Shown: in pieces, positions 1 to 6,972 of the stretch
Numbering within the stretch: position 1 is the stretch's first letter
Layout: each line of letters begins with the position of its first letter
Source: Candidatus Agathobaculum pullistercoris
Lineage (GTDB): Bacteria > Bacillota > Clostridia > Oscillospirales > Butyricicoccaceae
Direction of reading: 5' to 3'
Length of the DNA: 39,962 bases
Assembly: GCA_019114345.1 (NCBI GenBank)
Contig: DXFS01000066.1
Span: forward strand, 1 to 39,962
Notes under the pieces: model-generated
Told to the model about the DNA's origin: nothing
What the model saw: the letters and a program-made list of their open reading frames with translations, nothing else
Database searches by the model: none
Position numbers and translations under genes: made by a program

Positions 1-48
1 GGTCTCCAAAACCGAGTGCCGTGGGTTCGATCCCTACTGCCCCTGCCA
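1..48 (+). tRNA. tRNA-Trp (anticodon CCA), 3' part only
   Basis: The window opens inside this tRNA. The visible part is the anticodon loop CTCCAAA (anticodon CCA), the variable loop, the T arm with GGTTCGATCC and the acceptor strand ending in an encoded CCA at 46-48. The D arm and 5' acceptor strand lie outside the window. It is followed after four bases by tRNA-Thr, so the two are very likely co-transcribed. Confidence 0.9.
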
Positions 49-52
49 TTTT

Positions 53-128
53 GCTGCTGTAGCTCAGTAGGTAGAGTGCATCCTTGGTAAGGATGAGGTC
101 ACCGGTTCAAATCCGGTCAGCAGCTCCA
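53..128 (+). tRNA. tRNA-Thr (anticodon GGT)
   Basis: A complete 76-nt tRNA. The acceptor stem pairs GCTGCTG (53-59) with CAGCAGC (118-124), the discriminator is T125 and CCA is encoded at 126-128. The anticodon stem CATCC/GGATG encloses the loop TTGGTAA, giving anticodon GGT for ACC/ACT threonine codons. The T arm GGTTCAAATCC is canonical. It is the last gene of the visible tRNA pair and is followed directly by a terminator hairpin. Confidence 0.95.
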
Positions 129-130
129 GC

Positions 131-175
131 AAAAGCCCGTCGTTCGCGCTTTACGCGCCGGATGCCGGGCTTTTC
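131..175. terminator. Terminator after the tRNA pair, probably bidirectional
   Basis: AAAAGCCCG at 131-139 pairs with CGGGCTTTT ending at 174, with an inner GC-rich hairpin (GCGCTTTACGCGC). The T-run follows on the + strand and, because of the flanking A-run, also on the - strand. It can therefore end both the tRNA transcript and the oppositely oriented small gene whose stop codon lies inside it. Confidence 0.75.
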
Positions 176-432
176 TCATATATTGCCGCAGACGGCGGGC
201 AAAAGTGCGCCAGTTCCCCGCACAGCCCCGCCGACCAGACAAAGCCCATTTGAAAGGCCTGCTGTTCGAGCAGGCAGGCGTATTCCATGCAGGCGTCCCA
301 AAGCTGTTCGCTGTCCGCGTACTGTTCGGACAGGCGGTGCAGCCGGTCAAGCCTGCGCTCGAGCGCCGCACGGTACGGCATCTCCCCCTGCTCGTTCCAG
401 AGGTAATAAAGTTCAGTTATAATGCTTTGCAC
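151..432 (-). CDS. Small DUF6809-like protein of unknown function
   Basis: A 93-residue soluble protein that is probably all helical: it opens with IITELYYLWNEQGE, followed by a charged helix (AALERRLDRLHRLSEQYADSEQLWDACMEYACLLEQQ) and ends in a G/F-rich stretch (FQMGFVWSAGLCGEL). This layout resembles the DUF6809 group of short proteins found in Firmicutes and their phages; that match is from memory and is tentative. The start is GTG at 430-432, placed nine bases after GGAG; an ATG two bases upstream is out of frame. Its upstream region carries a 20-bp near-palindrome repeated before the divergent ribbon-helix-helix gene, so co-regulation by that protein is likely. The gene ends inside the tRNA terminator hairpin. 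No function can be assigned. Confidence 0.6.
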   Translation of the reverse strand: MQSIITELYYLWNEQGEMPYRAALERRLDRLHRLSEQYADSEQLWDACMEYACLLEQQAFQMGFVWSAGLCGELAHFCPPSAAIYEKSPASGA

Positions 433-458
433 ATTTTCGTCTCCTTCCTGAAACTATG

Positions 459-545
459 ATACACTGATATCATTGTATAATCAAGTATCATATGTACCAA
501 ATTTTCCGAAATTCGATTGATTATTTTGTACTGATATCATTGTAT
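459..545. promoter_or_regulatory. Duplicated palindromic operator in a divergent promoter region
   Basis: The 16-mer ACTGATATCATTGTAT occurs twice on the same strand, at 463-478 and 530-545. Each is centred on the palindrome TGATATCA. The left copy extends to a 20-bp near-palindrome (459-478) just upstream of the - strand gene; the right copy directly precedes the ribosome binding site of the ribbon-helix-helix gene. A second inverted pair, TATGATAC (455-462) and GTATCATA (485-492), overlaps the left copy. Arc/CopG-type proteins commonly repress their own genes through such repeats, so this is a candidate autoregulatory operator. Confidence 0.6.
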
Positions 546-559
546 TCGGAGGTGTTAAA

Positions 560-763
560 ATGCCTATCAGCGAAGCCCGTCGCAGGGCTAACGAAAAATA
601 CAACGCCAAGGCTTACGACCAAATCCAGTTCCGCGTGAAAAAGGGCCGGAAAGAGGTCATTCAGGCGCATGCGGAGAGCCAGGGCGAAAGTATGGCTGCA
701 TTCATCACCCGCGCGATTCAGGAAACGATGGAGCGCGACGCGCAGAAATCGGGCAACCCGTAG
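560..763 (+). CDS. Arc/CopG-type ribbon-helix-helix DNA-binding protein
   Basis: A 67-residue protein with the short plan of a ribbon-helix-helix repressor: a basic N-terminal region (SEARRRANEKYNAKAYD), a beta-strand IQFRVKKG that would insert in the major groove as part of a dimer, helix A (RKEVIQAHAESQG) and helix B after the ESMAAFITRAI turn. This is the type found in many clostridial mobile elements and toxin-antitoxin modules. The ATG at 560 follows GGAGGT with good spacing. It diverges from the DUF6809-like gene, and the repeated palindrome between them suggests it controls both. No toxin partner is recognisable. The call is firm for the fold and open for the biological role. Confidence 0.75.
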   Translation: MPISEARRRANEKYNAKAYDQIQFRVKKGRKEVIQAHAESQGESMAAFITRAIQETMERDAQKSGNP

Positions 764-790
764 GGGTCGGTTACCCCAGCGGCCCTTTTG

Positions 791-972
791 GTGCCCGCGC
801 TTCACGGGCGGGGATTTCGCCGCCTGCGGGCGGCGGGAACGGGCCGCTGCGCGCGGCGGGCGCACTACGACTCGCTAAGCCGCCGCTGCGCGGCGGTTGC
901 TCGCATGTACGCTCGCTGCGGCTCGCGAAGAGGGGAGACACGAAGTTTCTCCCCTCTTGCGAATCACCCCCT
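791..972 (-). repeat. Hairpin-bearing intergenic repeat, copy A1 (inverted)
   Basis: This is the left arm of an inverted pair. Read on the - strand it runs GGTGATTCGCAAGAGGGG, a hairpin loop, the complementary CCCCTCTT, a GC-rich middle with CGCGCGCAGCGG, then GGCGGCGAAATCCCC and a small terminal hairpin GCCCGTGAAGCGCGGGC. The same blocks in the same order occur at 1241-1400 (+), 9300-9415 (-) and 9716-9820 (+). An extra GC-rich stretch (about 865-930) is peculiar to this copy. No coding capacity is evident. Confidence 0.75.
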
Positions 973-1144
973 TTTCCTTTGTATGGGAGCAGACACATAG
1001 GCATCTGCCCGAAGATTTGCGGCATTTGCTGCCGCAAATAAGGGCGCGCTGACGCGCGCAGGGTGCGTAACGCTAAAGTTCCCGCCGCCCACTTTCCTAA
1101 AGCAACAAGAAGGGCAGATTCCACCCCGCGGGGGAGGGCGTTCC

Positions 1145-1250
1145 CTCTGGAGTGGCAGCCAATACCCTGCCTGTCGCAACAGCAATTGGGTGGCAGACGG
1201 AAAGCGTCACTTACCCCTGCGCGCGCAGCGCGCCCTGAAGGGAAAGAGGG
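1145..1250 (+). repeat. Central block of the intergenic repeat locus A
   Basis: About 105 bp beginning CTCTGGAGTGGCAGCCAAT and running through GCCTGTCGCAA, GTGGCAGACGG and GCGTCACTTAC to CCTGAAGGGA. It matches 9623-9730 with few differences and in both loci directly precedes the + oriented hairpin module. A degraded inverted version (GCGCGCTGACGCGCGCAGG with GCGTAACGC, about 1046-1076) lies on the other side of the locus centre, so most of 791-1400 behaves as one large imperfect inverted repeat. Confidence 0.65.
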
Positions 1251-1400
1251 TGATTGACAAGAGGGAGGAAACCGGATGGGTTTCCTCCCTCTTGCCCGCC
1301 CGCGCCGCGCAGGCGCAAATCCTGCCCGCCCGCGCCGCGCAGGCGCAAATCCTGCCCGCCGCAGCGGGCGAAATCCCCTGCCCGTTGGGAACGGGCACAC
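1241..1400 (+). repeat. Hairpin-bearing intergenic repeat, copy A2
   Basis: The right arm of the inverted pair with A1. It starts GGTGATTGACAAG, forms a strong hairpin (GAGGGAGGAAACC with GGTTTCCTCCCTC, roughly 1261-1291), continues through GCCCGCC and GGGCGAAATCCCC and ends in a small hairpin (GCCCGTTGGGAACGGGC). The hairpin sequence differs from those of the other copies although its pairing is kept. Confidence 0.75.
1291..1350 (+). repeat. 30-bp tandem duplication inside repeat A2
   Basis: Two adjacent 30-bp units (1291-1320 and 1321-1350) differ only at their second base; the first ten bases of a third unit follow. Only this copy of the intergenic repeat has the duplication, so it is probably a local slippage event. 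Confidence 0.85.
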
Positions 1401-1423
1401 ACAGTGCAGGCTCCAAGCCCCCC

Positions 1424-1444
1424 ACCGTTTGTAAACGGTATAAA
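1424..1444 (+). promoter_or_regulatory. Palindrome overlapping a possible -10 upstream of the EamA gene
   Basis: ACCGTTTGTAAACGGT (1424-1439) is a perfect inverted repeat. TATAAA at 1439-1444 begins in its last base and could be a -10 box, although no good -35 is visible. The site lies about 25 bp upstream of the TTG start and could be an operator; no cognate regulator is identified. Confidence 0.4.
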
Positions 1445-1465
1445 AATCCCAAAGGAGGAATCCTT

Positions 1466-2374
1466 TTGAAACTCCGCAATTCCCTGCTCCTTTTGCTCAC
1501 CGCCACCATTTGGGGCGTGGCCTTTGTCGCCCAGAGCGTCGGCATGGACTACGTCGGCCCGTTCACCTTCCTGTTCTCGCGCAGCCTGATCGGCGGCATC
1601 GTATTGCTGCCGGTCGTCGCCGTGCTGCACAAGAACGGCCCCGGCCATGCCTCGGAAACGCCGGAGGAAAAAAGGAACGCCCGCAAGATCCTGTTTATCG
1701 GCGGCGTGTGCTGCGGCGCTGTGCTCTGTGTGTCCGACCTTACCCAGCAGATCGGGCTGCTTCACACGACAGTCGGCAAGTCCGGCTTTTTGACCGCGTG
1801 TTATATCCTGATCGTCCCGCTGATCAATCTGTTCTTCTTCCGCCGCCGGTGCAGCCGGCTGGTTTGGGGCGCGATCGTGCTTGCGCTTGTCGGGATGTAC
1901 TTCCTCTGCCTGACCGACGGCTTCAGCATCAACATCGGCGACCTGCTCACCCTTCTCTGTGCGGTCCTGTTCTCGGTACATATTTTGGCCATCGACTACT
2001 TCTCCCCGCGCGCGGACGGGGTAAAAATGTCCTGCATCCAGTTTTTCGTGTGCGCCGCCATCGCAGGCGTGGGTATGCTGCTGTTCGAGCAGCCCAGCCT
2101 GGACGCGATCCTCGCCGCGTGGAAGCCCATACTGTATGCGGGCGCGCTGTCCTCCGGCGTGGGCTATACCCTGCAGATCATCGGCCAGAAGGGCATGAAT
2201 CCAACCGTCGCTTCACTCATTATGAGTATGGAATCGGTGATTTCGTTGATTGCCGGCTGGCTCATCCTCGGACAGGCGATGTCCGCGCGCGAGCTGTTTG
2301 GCTGTGCGCTGATGTTCGCCGCGATCATCCTGGCTCAGCTGCCGGACAAAACCATGCAAAAAGCCGCCAATTAG
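1466..2374 (+). CDS. EamA/DMT-family transporter
   Basis: A 302-residue integral membrane protein of the drug/metabolite transporter superfamily. It shows the family's ten-helix plan made of two EamA repeats: it begins LLLLTATIWGVAFVAQ, with a further helix FTFLFSRSLIGGIVLLPVVAV, and the second repeat ends in GMNPTVASLIMSMESVISLIAGWLILGQ, the usual final-helix signature. The substrate cannot be read from the sequence; members export amino acids, nucleobases or metabolites. The open frame extends far upstream through repeat DNA, but the TTG at 1466 follows AGGAGG by seven bases and starts exactly at the first helix, so it is taken as the start. The gene stands alone, bounded by a repeat locus upstream and a terminator overlapping its stop codon. 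Confidence 0.85.
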   Translation: MKLRNSLLLLLTATIWGVAFVAQSVGMDYVGPFTFLFSRSLIGGIVLLPVVAVLHKNGPGHASETPEEKRNARKILFIGGVCCGAVLCVSDLTQQIGLLHTTVGKSGFLTACYILIVPLINLFFFRRRCSRLVWGAIVLALVGMYFLCLTDGFSINIGDLLTLLCAVLFSVHILAIDYFSPRADGVKMSCIQFFVCAAIAGVGMLLFEQPSLDAILAAWKPILYAGALSSGVGYTLQIIGQKGMNPTVASLIMSMESVISLIAGWLILGQAMSARELFGCALMFAAIILAQLPDKTMQKAAN

Positions 2375-2384
2375 CGGCTTTTTC
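2358..2384 (+). terminator. Terminator overlapping the stop codon of the EamA gene
   Basis: AAAAAGCCGC pairs with GCGGCTTTTT around the loop CAATTA, followed by more T residues. The TAG stop (2372-2374) lies in the 3' side of the hairpin. Confidence 0.85.
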
Positions 2385-2412
2385 TTTTGTGCATCTTTTT
2401 CCTGCCGGACTA

Positions 2413-2441
2413 TTGACAAAATGCAATCCGCGTCTTAATAT
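2413..2441 (+). promoter_or_regulatory. Sigma-A promoter of the Zn/Cd ATPase gene
   Basis: A perfect TTGACA (2413-2418) and TAATAT (2436-2441) are separated by 17 bp. It lies 55 bp upstream of the start codon and is followed immediately by an ArsR-type operator. Confidence 0.85.
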
Positions 2442-2453
2442 GAATGCATGAAC

Positions 2454-2473
2454 ATATGAGCAATTGTTCATAT
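2454..2473. promoter_or_regulatory. ArsR/SmtB (CzrA/CadC)-type metal operator
   Basis: ATATGAGCAATTGTTCATAT is a near-perfect 20-bp palindrome with the core TGAGCA-AT-TGTTCA, which fits the known 6-2-6 inverted repeat of ArsR/SmtB zinc and cadmium sensors. It sits just downstream of the -10, where a bound repressor would block transcription. No ArsR-family gene lies in this window, so the repressor must act from elsewhere. Confidence 0.75.
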
Positions 2474-2495
2474 ATTATGTTGAGGAGGCGAGCTT

Positions 2496-5222
2496 ATGGC
2501 AAGCGAGCAAACACGCACTGCCGTACGAGGCCCGGAAGAGGATGTTTCAAATCACCATCGCGGTGCTGAACATCCCGATATAGAAGATCACATTCACCAC
2601 CATGATGGTAAAATCGAGGAAATAAACCACCATCATCACCACCACGACAGTGAATGCGCCTGTGGTCACGACCATCACGACCATCATGACCACGAGCACC
2701 ACCATCATGATGATGCTTGTTCCTGCGGCCATGAACATCATGAGCACCACCATCACGACGGCGAATGCACCTGCGGGCATGACCACCACGACCATGAGCA
2801 CCACCACCATGACCATGCATGCGGCTGCGGCCATGACCACGGGCACGACCACCACCATGCGGCAGGAGCGCACAGCGTCAAGCGCGTATACACGGTGCAG
2901 AACCTGGGCTGCGCGCACTGTGCCGCCGAAATGCAGCACCAGATCAGCCAGCTTGACGGTGTGGACGACTGCGTGCTGGTCTACGAGACCCGCCAGCTCC
3001 GCGTGACCGGTGAAAACCCGGACGCCCTGCTTCCCCGGATCCGTGAGATCTGCCAGTCTATTGAGAGCGAGACCAAAATCATCGTGCCTGCGCCCAAGCA
3101 CCGCGGCAATGGCAATCAGCGCGTGTACACCATTCAGAACCTCGGCTGCGCGCACTGCGCGGCGGAGATGCAGTACCAGATCAGTCAGCTCGACGGCGTG
3201 GACGACTGCGTGCTGGTCTATGAGACCAAACAGCTGCGCGTGACCGGCGAAAACCCGGATGCCCTGCTTCCCCGGATCCGTGAGATCTGCCAGTCCATCG
3301 AGAGCGAGACCCGCGTCATCGCTCCCGAGGATGAGGAGGAGAAAGACACCAGCCACCCGCTCGCGGAGATCCTGATCGGCGCGGGGCTGTTCGTTGCGGG
3401 TGAGTTCCTGCCGAACGGTGTCCCCAAGGTGATCGTCATGCTGGCGGCCTACCTGCTGCTCGGCTGGCACGTGCTGCTGACTGCGGTCAAGAACATCGGC
3501 AAGGGCCGCGTATTTGACGAAAACTTCCTCATGGCGCTCGCCACGGTCGGCGCATGGGCGATCGGCTCATTTGACGAAGCGGTCGGCGTTATGCTGTTCT
3601 ACCGCGTGGGCGAGTACTTTGAGGACCGCGCGGTCGAGCGTTCGCGCAAACAGATCATGGCCGCGGTCGACCTGCGGCCGGAGACGGTCAATCTGGTCGA
3701 AGAGGACGGCACGATCCGCACCCTCCCGGCGGAGGACGCAGCGGTGGGCGACATCGTGCTCGTCCGCCCGGGCGACCGCGTGCCGCTCGACGGCGAGGTC
3801 ATTGAGGGCGAAAGCCGTCTGGATACCTCGGCGGTCACAGGCGAGCCGGTGCCGGTGCGCGTCGCTGCGGGCGACCGCGCGATCTCGGGCTGCGTCAATA
3901 CGGACGGCGCGATCAAGCTGCGCGTCACCCATGTGCTCGCGGAGAGCATGGTGCAGCGCATCCTGGACAGCGTGGAGAACGCCGCCGCGCGCAAGCCCAA
4001 GATCGACCGCTTTATCACCCGTTTTTCCCGCATCTACACCCCCGCGGTCGTAGGCATCGCCCTGCTGACCGCCATCGTGCCCAGCCTTGTCACCGGCAAC
4101 TGGAGCCAGTGGGTCTACACTGCGCTCACCTTCCTCGTCATTTCCTGCCCGTGCGCGCTCGTGCTCAGCGTGCCGCTGACCTATTTTGCAGGCATCGGCG
4201 CGGGCTCGAGGCGCGGCATCCTGTTCAAGGGCGGCGCGTCGCTCGAGGCGCTGAATAATGTGAAAACCGTTGTCATGGATAAAACCGGCACGATCACCAA
4301 GGGCAACTTTGTCGTGCAGGATATTGTTCCCGCAAACGGCGCAGAGATCGACCAAAACGAACTGCTGTGGCTCGCCGCCGCGTGCGAGAACGCATCCACG
4401 CACCCGATCGCAAAGTCCATCCTCGCCGCCTATGAGACGCGCAAGGAGGCCGCCGCCAAGGCCGACCGGCCGAGCCTTGTGCTGGTGGACGGCGCGGTGG
4501 AAAACATCCGCGAGCAGGCGGGCGAGGGCGTGGAGGCCACGCTGGACGGCAAGACCGTGCTCTGCGGCAACCGTAAACTGATGGCACGCCACGGCATCGA
4601 CCTGTCCGGCTATCAGGGCACGCCGGGCAGCACCGAGGTGCTGCTCGCGGCAGACGGCCGCTACATCGGCCACATCTCCATTGCGGACACCATCAAGGCG
4701 GACGCGCAGCAGGCGGTTGCCCGCATGAAGGCACAGGGCCTGACCACCGCCATGCTGACTGGTGACGGGCAGGACAGTGCGGACGCGGTCGCGCAAACGG
4801 TCGGCATCGATGAAGTGCGCGCGCGGCTGCTGCCTGAAGATAAGCTGTCCGCCCTGACCGATATCCGTGAAAAGCGCGGCGCGGTCATGTTCGTGGGTGA
4901 CGGCATCAATGACGCGCCCGTGCTCGCGGGCGCGGACGTGGGTGCGGCAATGGGCAGCGGCGCAGACGCGGCGATCGAGGCTGCGGACGTGGTGTTCATG
5001 AACGCCGACCTGTCCTCCATTCCCGCATCGGTCAAAATCGCGCGCAAGGCCAACCTGATCTCCAAGGAGAATATCGTGTTTGCGCTCACAGTCAAACTGC
5101 TCGTCATGGCGCTCGGTCTGTTCGGCATCGCCTCCATGTGGCTGGCGGTGTTCGCGGACACCGGCGTCGCCATGCTGTGCGTGCTCAATTCGGTGCGCAT
5201 GCTGTATATGAAAACCGAATAG
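2496..5222 (+). CDS. zntA: P1B-type Zn/Cd/Pb-exporting ATPase with His-rich N-terminus
   Basis: A 908-residue efflux ATPase that pumps soft divalent metals out of the cytosol. Residues 1-127 hold about 46 histidines and four CxCGH motifs, a metal-binding tail. Two almost identical heavy-metal-associated domains follow (about 129-200 and 209-280), each with the metal site GCAHCA. The core has the actuator TGEP, the transmembrane CPC of SCPCALVLS, the phosphorylation site DKTGTIT, the HP motif of ASTHPIA, the hinge GDGINDAP and a last-helix FADTG with the DxG of zinc-type (P1B-2) pumps, plus a conserved Lys in VKLLVMAL. The ATG follows GAGGAGG. A strong promoter and an ArsR-type operator precede it and a terminator closes it, so it is a single-gene, metal-induced unit. 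Zn versus Cd or Pb preference cannot be settled. Confidence 0.93.
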   Translation: MASEQTRTAVRGPEEDVSNHHRGAEHPDIEDHIHHHDGKIEEINHHHHHHDSECACGHDHHDHHDHEHHHHDDACSCGHEHHEHHHHDGECTCGHDHHDHEHHHHDHACGCGHDHGHDHHHAAGAHSVKRVYTVQNLGCAHCAAEMQHQISQLDGVDDCVLVYETRQLRVTGENPDALLPRIREICQSIESETKIIVPAPKHRGNGNQRVYTIQNLGCAHCAAEMQYQISQLDGVDDCVLVYETKQLRVTGENPDALLPRIREICQSIESETRVIAPEDEEEKDTSHPLAEILIGAGLFVAGEFLPNGVPKVIVMLAAYLLLGWHVLLTAVKNIGKGRVFDENFLMALATVGAWAIGSFDEAVGVMLFYRVGEYFEDRAVERSRKQIMAAVDLRPETVNLVEEDGTIRTLPAEDAAVGDIVLVRPGDRVPLDGEVIEGESRLDTSAVTGEPVPVRVAAGDRAISGCVNTDGAIKLRVTHVLAESMVQRILDSVENAAARKPKIDRFITRFSRIYTPAVVGIALLTAIVPSLVTGNWSQWVYTALTFLVISCPCALVLSVPLTYFAGIGAGSRRGILFKGGASLEALNNVKTVVMDKTGTITKGNFVVQDIVPANGAEIDQNELLWLAAACENASTHPIAKSILAAYETRKEAAAKADRPSLVLVDGAVENIREQAGEGVEATLDGKTVLCGNRKLMARHGIDLSGYQGTPGSTEVLLAADGRYIGHISIADTIKADAQQAVARMKAQGLTTAMLTGDGQDSADAVAQTVGIDEVRARLLPEDKLSALTDIREKRGAVMFVGDGINDAPVLAGADVGAAMGSGADAAIEAADVVFMNADLSSIPASVKIARKANLISKENIVFALTVKLLVMALGLFGIASMWLAVFADTGVAMLCVLNSVRMLYMKTE
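2880..3330 (+). repeat. Internal duplication of the metal-binding domain
   Basis: Two in-frame units, about 2880-3093 and 3117-3330, encode nearly identical domains. The 5' halves differ at many synonymous positions, while the 3' part (from about GAAAACCCGGA onward) is almost identical at DNA level. This pattern suggests an old duplication partly homogenised by gene conversion. Confidence 0.8.
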
Positions 5223-5232
5223 GCAAAAATGC

Positions 5233-5266
5233 AAAAGGGGAAACCGGCAATGGTTTCCCCTTTTTT
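5233..5266. terminator. Bidirectional terminator between zntA and ttcA
   Basis: AAAAGGGGAAACC pairs with GGTTTCCCCTTTTTT around the loop GGCAAT. The A and T runs on either side allow it to serve the + strand ATPase gene and the convergent - strand ttcA operon. Confidence 0.85.
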
Positions 5267-5276
5267 GTATTCTGCT

Positions 5277-6074
5277 TTACAGACGATCAAGGAAGCTGTG
5301 CTTCCCGTTTTCATCCCGCCAGCCGATGAGCTTCGCGGTATCCACATTTTTGACCGCATTGAGGATATTCGCCTCAATCTGCGGGTTTCCCGCAGCGAGC
5401 GAGGCAATGAGCGCCTTGATCTCAGCGCGCTTGGTGTCGCTCTCAAGCGTTTTTGCCGGGCAGTCGCAGGGCAGGAATGTCAGCCCGCAGAAGTCCGCCC
5501 ATGCCTGCACCGCTTTCTCCCGCGTCAGGTACAGCGGGCGGATGAGTTCCATGCCCGCGTAGTTCTTCGCCTTGACGCGCGGCAGCATGGCCTGCACCTG
5601 CCCGCCGTAGATGATGCCCATGAGCACGGTCTCGATCGCGTCGTCATAGTGGTGGCCGAGCGCGATCTTGTTGCAGCCGCGTTTCTGGGCCTCGGTATAC
5701 AAATGGCCGCGCCGCATCTTGGCGCATAAAAAACAGGGATGCTCCGATGCATGGTTTCCCGCGACGCGCAGCACATTGGTCTCAAAGATCTCAAGCGGCA
5801 GTTCGAGCCGCGCGGCGTTTTCCTCCAGATGGGTGCGCCCGGCGGGCGCGTAACCCGGGTCCATGGCGAGAAAGACCAACTCGAAGTCCACCGTGTGCTG
5901 CAAATCCTGCATGAGCAGGGCGAGCAGCATGGAGTCCTTGCCACCCGAAATGCAGACCGCGATCCTGTCCCCTGCCCGCACCATATCGTATTCCTTTACC
6001 GCGTCCACAAAGGGCTTGCGGAGCGTACGCACAAATTCGCGCTGCAAGGTGCGCCGGATCTCCCCCGCGGTCAT
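5277..6074 (-). CDS. ttcA: TtcA-family tRNA 2-thiocytidine synthetase-like protein
   Basis: A 265-residue PP-loop ATPase. TtcA activates cytidine 32 of certain tRNAs with ATP and exchanges its oxygen for sulfur using an iron-sulfur cluster. The PP-loop is ICISGGKDSML (about residues 40-50). The family cysteines are present: the pair in CFLC and one in LPCDCP. The motif ALGHHYDDAIETVLM also fits TtcA/TilS enzymes. The length suits the shorter clostridial form. Its ATG overlaps the stop codon of the upstream SDR gene by four bases (ATGA), implying translational coupling. The gene shares a bidirectional terminator with zntA. Which tRNAs it modifies is not visible. Confidence 0.85.
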   Translation of the reverse strand: MTAGEIRRTLQREFVRTLRKPFVDAVKEYDMVRAGDRIAVCISGGKDSMLLALLMQDLQHTVDFELVFLAMDPGYAPAGRTHLEENAARLELPLEIFETNVLRVAGNHASEHPCFLCAKMRRGHLYTEAQKRGCNKIALGHHYDDAIETVLMGIIYGGQVQAMLPRVKAKNYAGMELIRPLYLTREKAVQAWADFCGLTFLPCDCPAKTLESDTKRAEIKALIASLAAGNPQIEANILNAVKNVDTAKLIGWRDENGKHSFLDRL

Positions 6075-6826
6075 GCGCCGCCCTTCTTATGCTGGAAATG
6101 GTAGGTCACGCGCGCGAGCAGGCAGTCGGGTGCAAAGTGGCGGCCAAATGTCATGGCCTTCATTGCCGCGCCCGGCACCACGATCCCCTTGCCCGCAAAC
6201 AGGCCGTCCACCGCCGCGCGCACCACGCGCTTCGCGTCCAGCCCGCCGAGCGCAAAGCGTACGCCCGCGACCTTGTTGAACTCGGTGTCCACCGGGCCGG
6301 GGCACAGCGCGCACACCTTGACCGGGCTGCCTGCGCGGCGCAGCTCCTCGCGGATGGCTTCGGTCAGGCGCAGGACATAGTTTTTGGTCGCATAATAGGT
6401 CGCCATGAGCGGCCCGGGCAGAAAGCCCGCTGAGGATGAGACGTTCAGAATATACCCGCGCCCGCGCGCGGTGAAATCCTGCAAAGCGAGCTTGGTCAGG
6501 ATATGCACCGCGCGGATATTCGTGTCGATCATGCGCAGCTCGTCATCCAGATCAGTGGCGGTGAATTCCCCGAACAGGCCGAAGCCCGCGTTGTTGACCA
6601 CGACCTCGAGGTCGTCCCCGCGCACGGCCTGATACAGCAGGCGGCACTCCTGCTCGTCCGCGATATCCGCCGCGATCACATGGCACATAGTCGGCAGTTC
6701 CGCCGCAAGCGCACGCAGGCGGTCCTCCCGCCGGGCGCACAGCACCAGCTCATAGCCGCGCGCCGCGAGCAGGCGCGCGATCTCGCGCCCGATACCCGAT
6801 GACGCGCCGGTAATCAGTGCTTTCAT
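6071..6826 (-). CDS. Classical short-chain dehydrogenase/reductase (SDR)
   Basis: A 251-residue NAD(P)-dependent oxidoreductase of the DltE/YqjQ-like type. It has the cofactor motif TGASSGIG (about residues 6-13), NNAGFG near the middle, catalytic Ser in NVSSSAGF and the YxxxK of YYATKNYV, followed by PGPVDTEF. The second residue after the cofactor strand is Arg (CARRED), which favours NADPH. The open frame extends 23 codons further upstream, but the ATG at 6826 follows GGGGAGGGG and starts directly at the Rossmann fold. It forms a two-gene operon with ttcA. The substrate is unknown and the link to tRNA thiolation may be only positional. Confidence 0.85.
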   Translation of the reverse strand: MKALITGASSGIGREIARLLAARGYELVLCARREDRLRALAAELPTMCHVIAADIADEQECRLLYQAVRGDDLEVVVNNAGFGLFGEFTATDLDDELRMIDTNIRAVHILTKLALQDFTARGRGYILNVSSSAGFLPGPLMATYYATKNYVLRLTEAIREELRRAGSPVKVCALCPGPVDTEFNKVAGVRFALGGLDAKRVVRAAVDGLFAGKGIVVPGAAMKAMTFGRHFAPDCLLARVTYHFQHKKGGA

Positions 6827-6866
6827 ACGATCCCCTCCCCTTCCGGGAAAACATTTGACTATACTT

Positions 6867-6895
6867 AGTGTATCATGCCGGAAAAGGAACGTCAA
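6867..6895 (-). promoter_or_regulatory. Promoter of the SDR-ttcA operon
   Basis: On the - strand, TTGACG (plus-strand 6890-6895) and TACACT (6867-6872) are separated by 17 bp, about 40 bp upstream of the SDR start codon. Confidence 0.6.
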
Positions 6896-6918
6896 ATCAT
6901 GTCTTACGCCTTTTTTCC

Positions 6919-6947
6919 TTTTAATCCTACACGGAAGGTGGTATACT
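6919..6947 (+). promoter_or_regulatory. Weak candidate promoter of the RNase R gene
   Basis: TATACT at 6942-6947 is a good -10 box. The matching -35 at 17 bp (TTTTAA, 6919-6924) is poor. It lies 26 bp upstream of the GTG start and diverges from the SDR promoter. Confidence 0.35.
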
Positions 6948-6972
6948 GGTACCAGAGAGAGGAGGCTTTTCC

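Noticed and set aside
1291..1360. Short direct repeats that could suggest a CRISPR array
   Set aside because: Only two 30-bp units and a partial third follow one another without spacers, so this is a tandem duplication.
1190..1465. Upstream extension of the EamA transporter frame
   Set aside because: This part translates repeat DNA, including the 30-bp duplication. The TTG at 1466 has the ribosome binding site and begins at the first membrane helix.
3567..5234. A 555-codon open frame on the - strand opposite zntA
   Set aside because: It is antisense to the P-type ATPase with all its motifs; the composition is that of a shadow frame.
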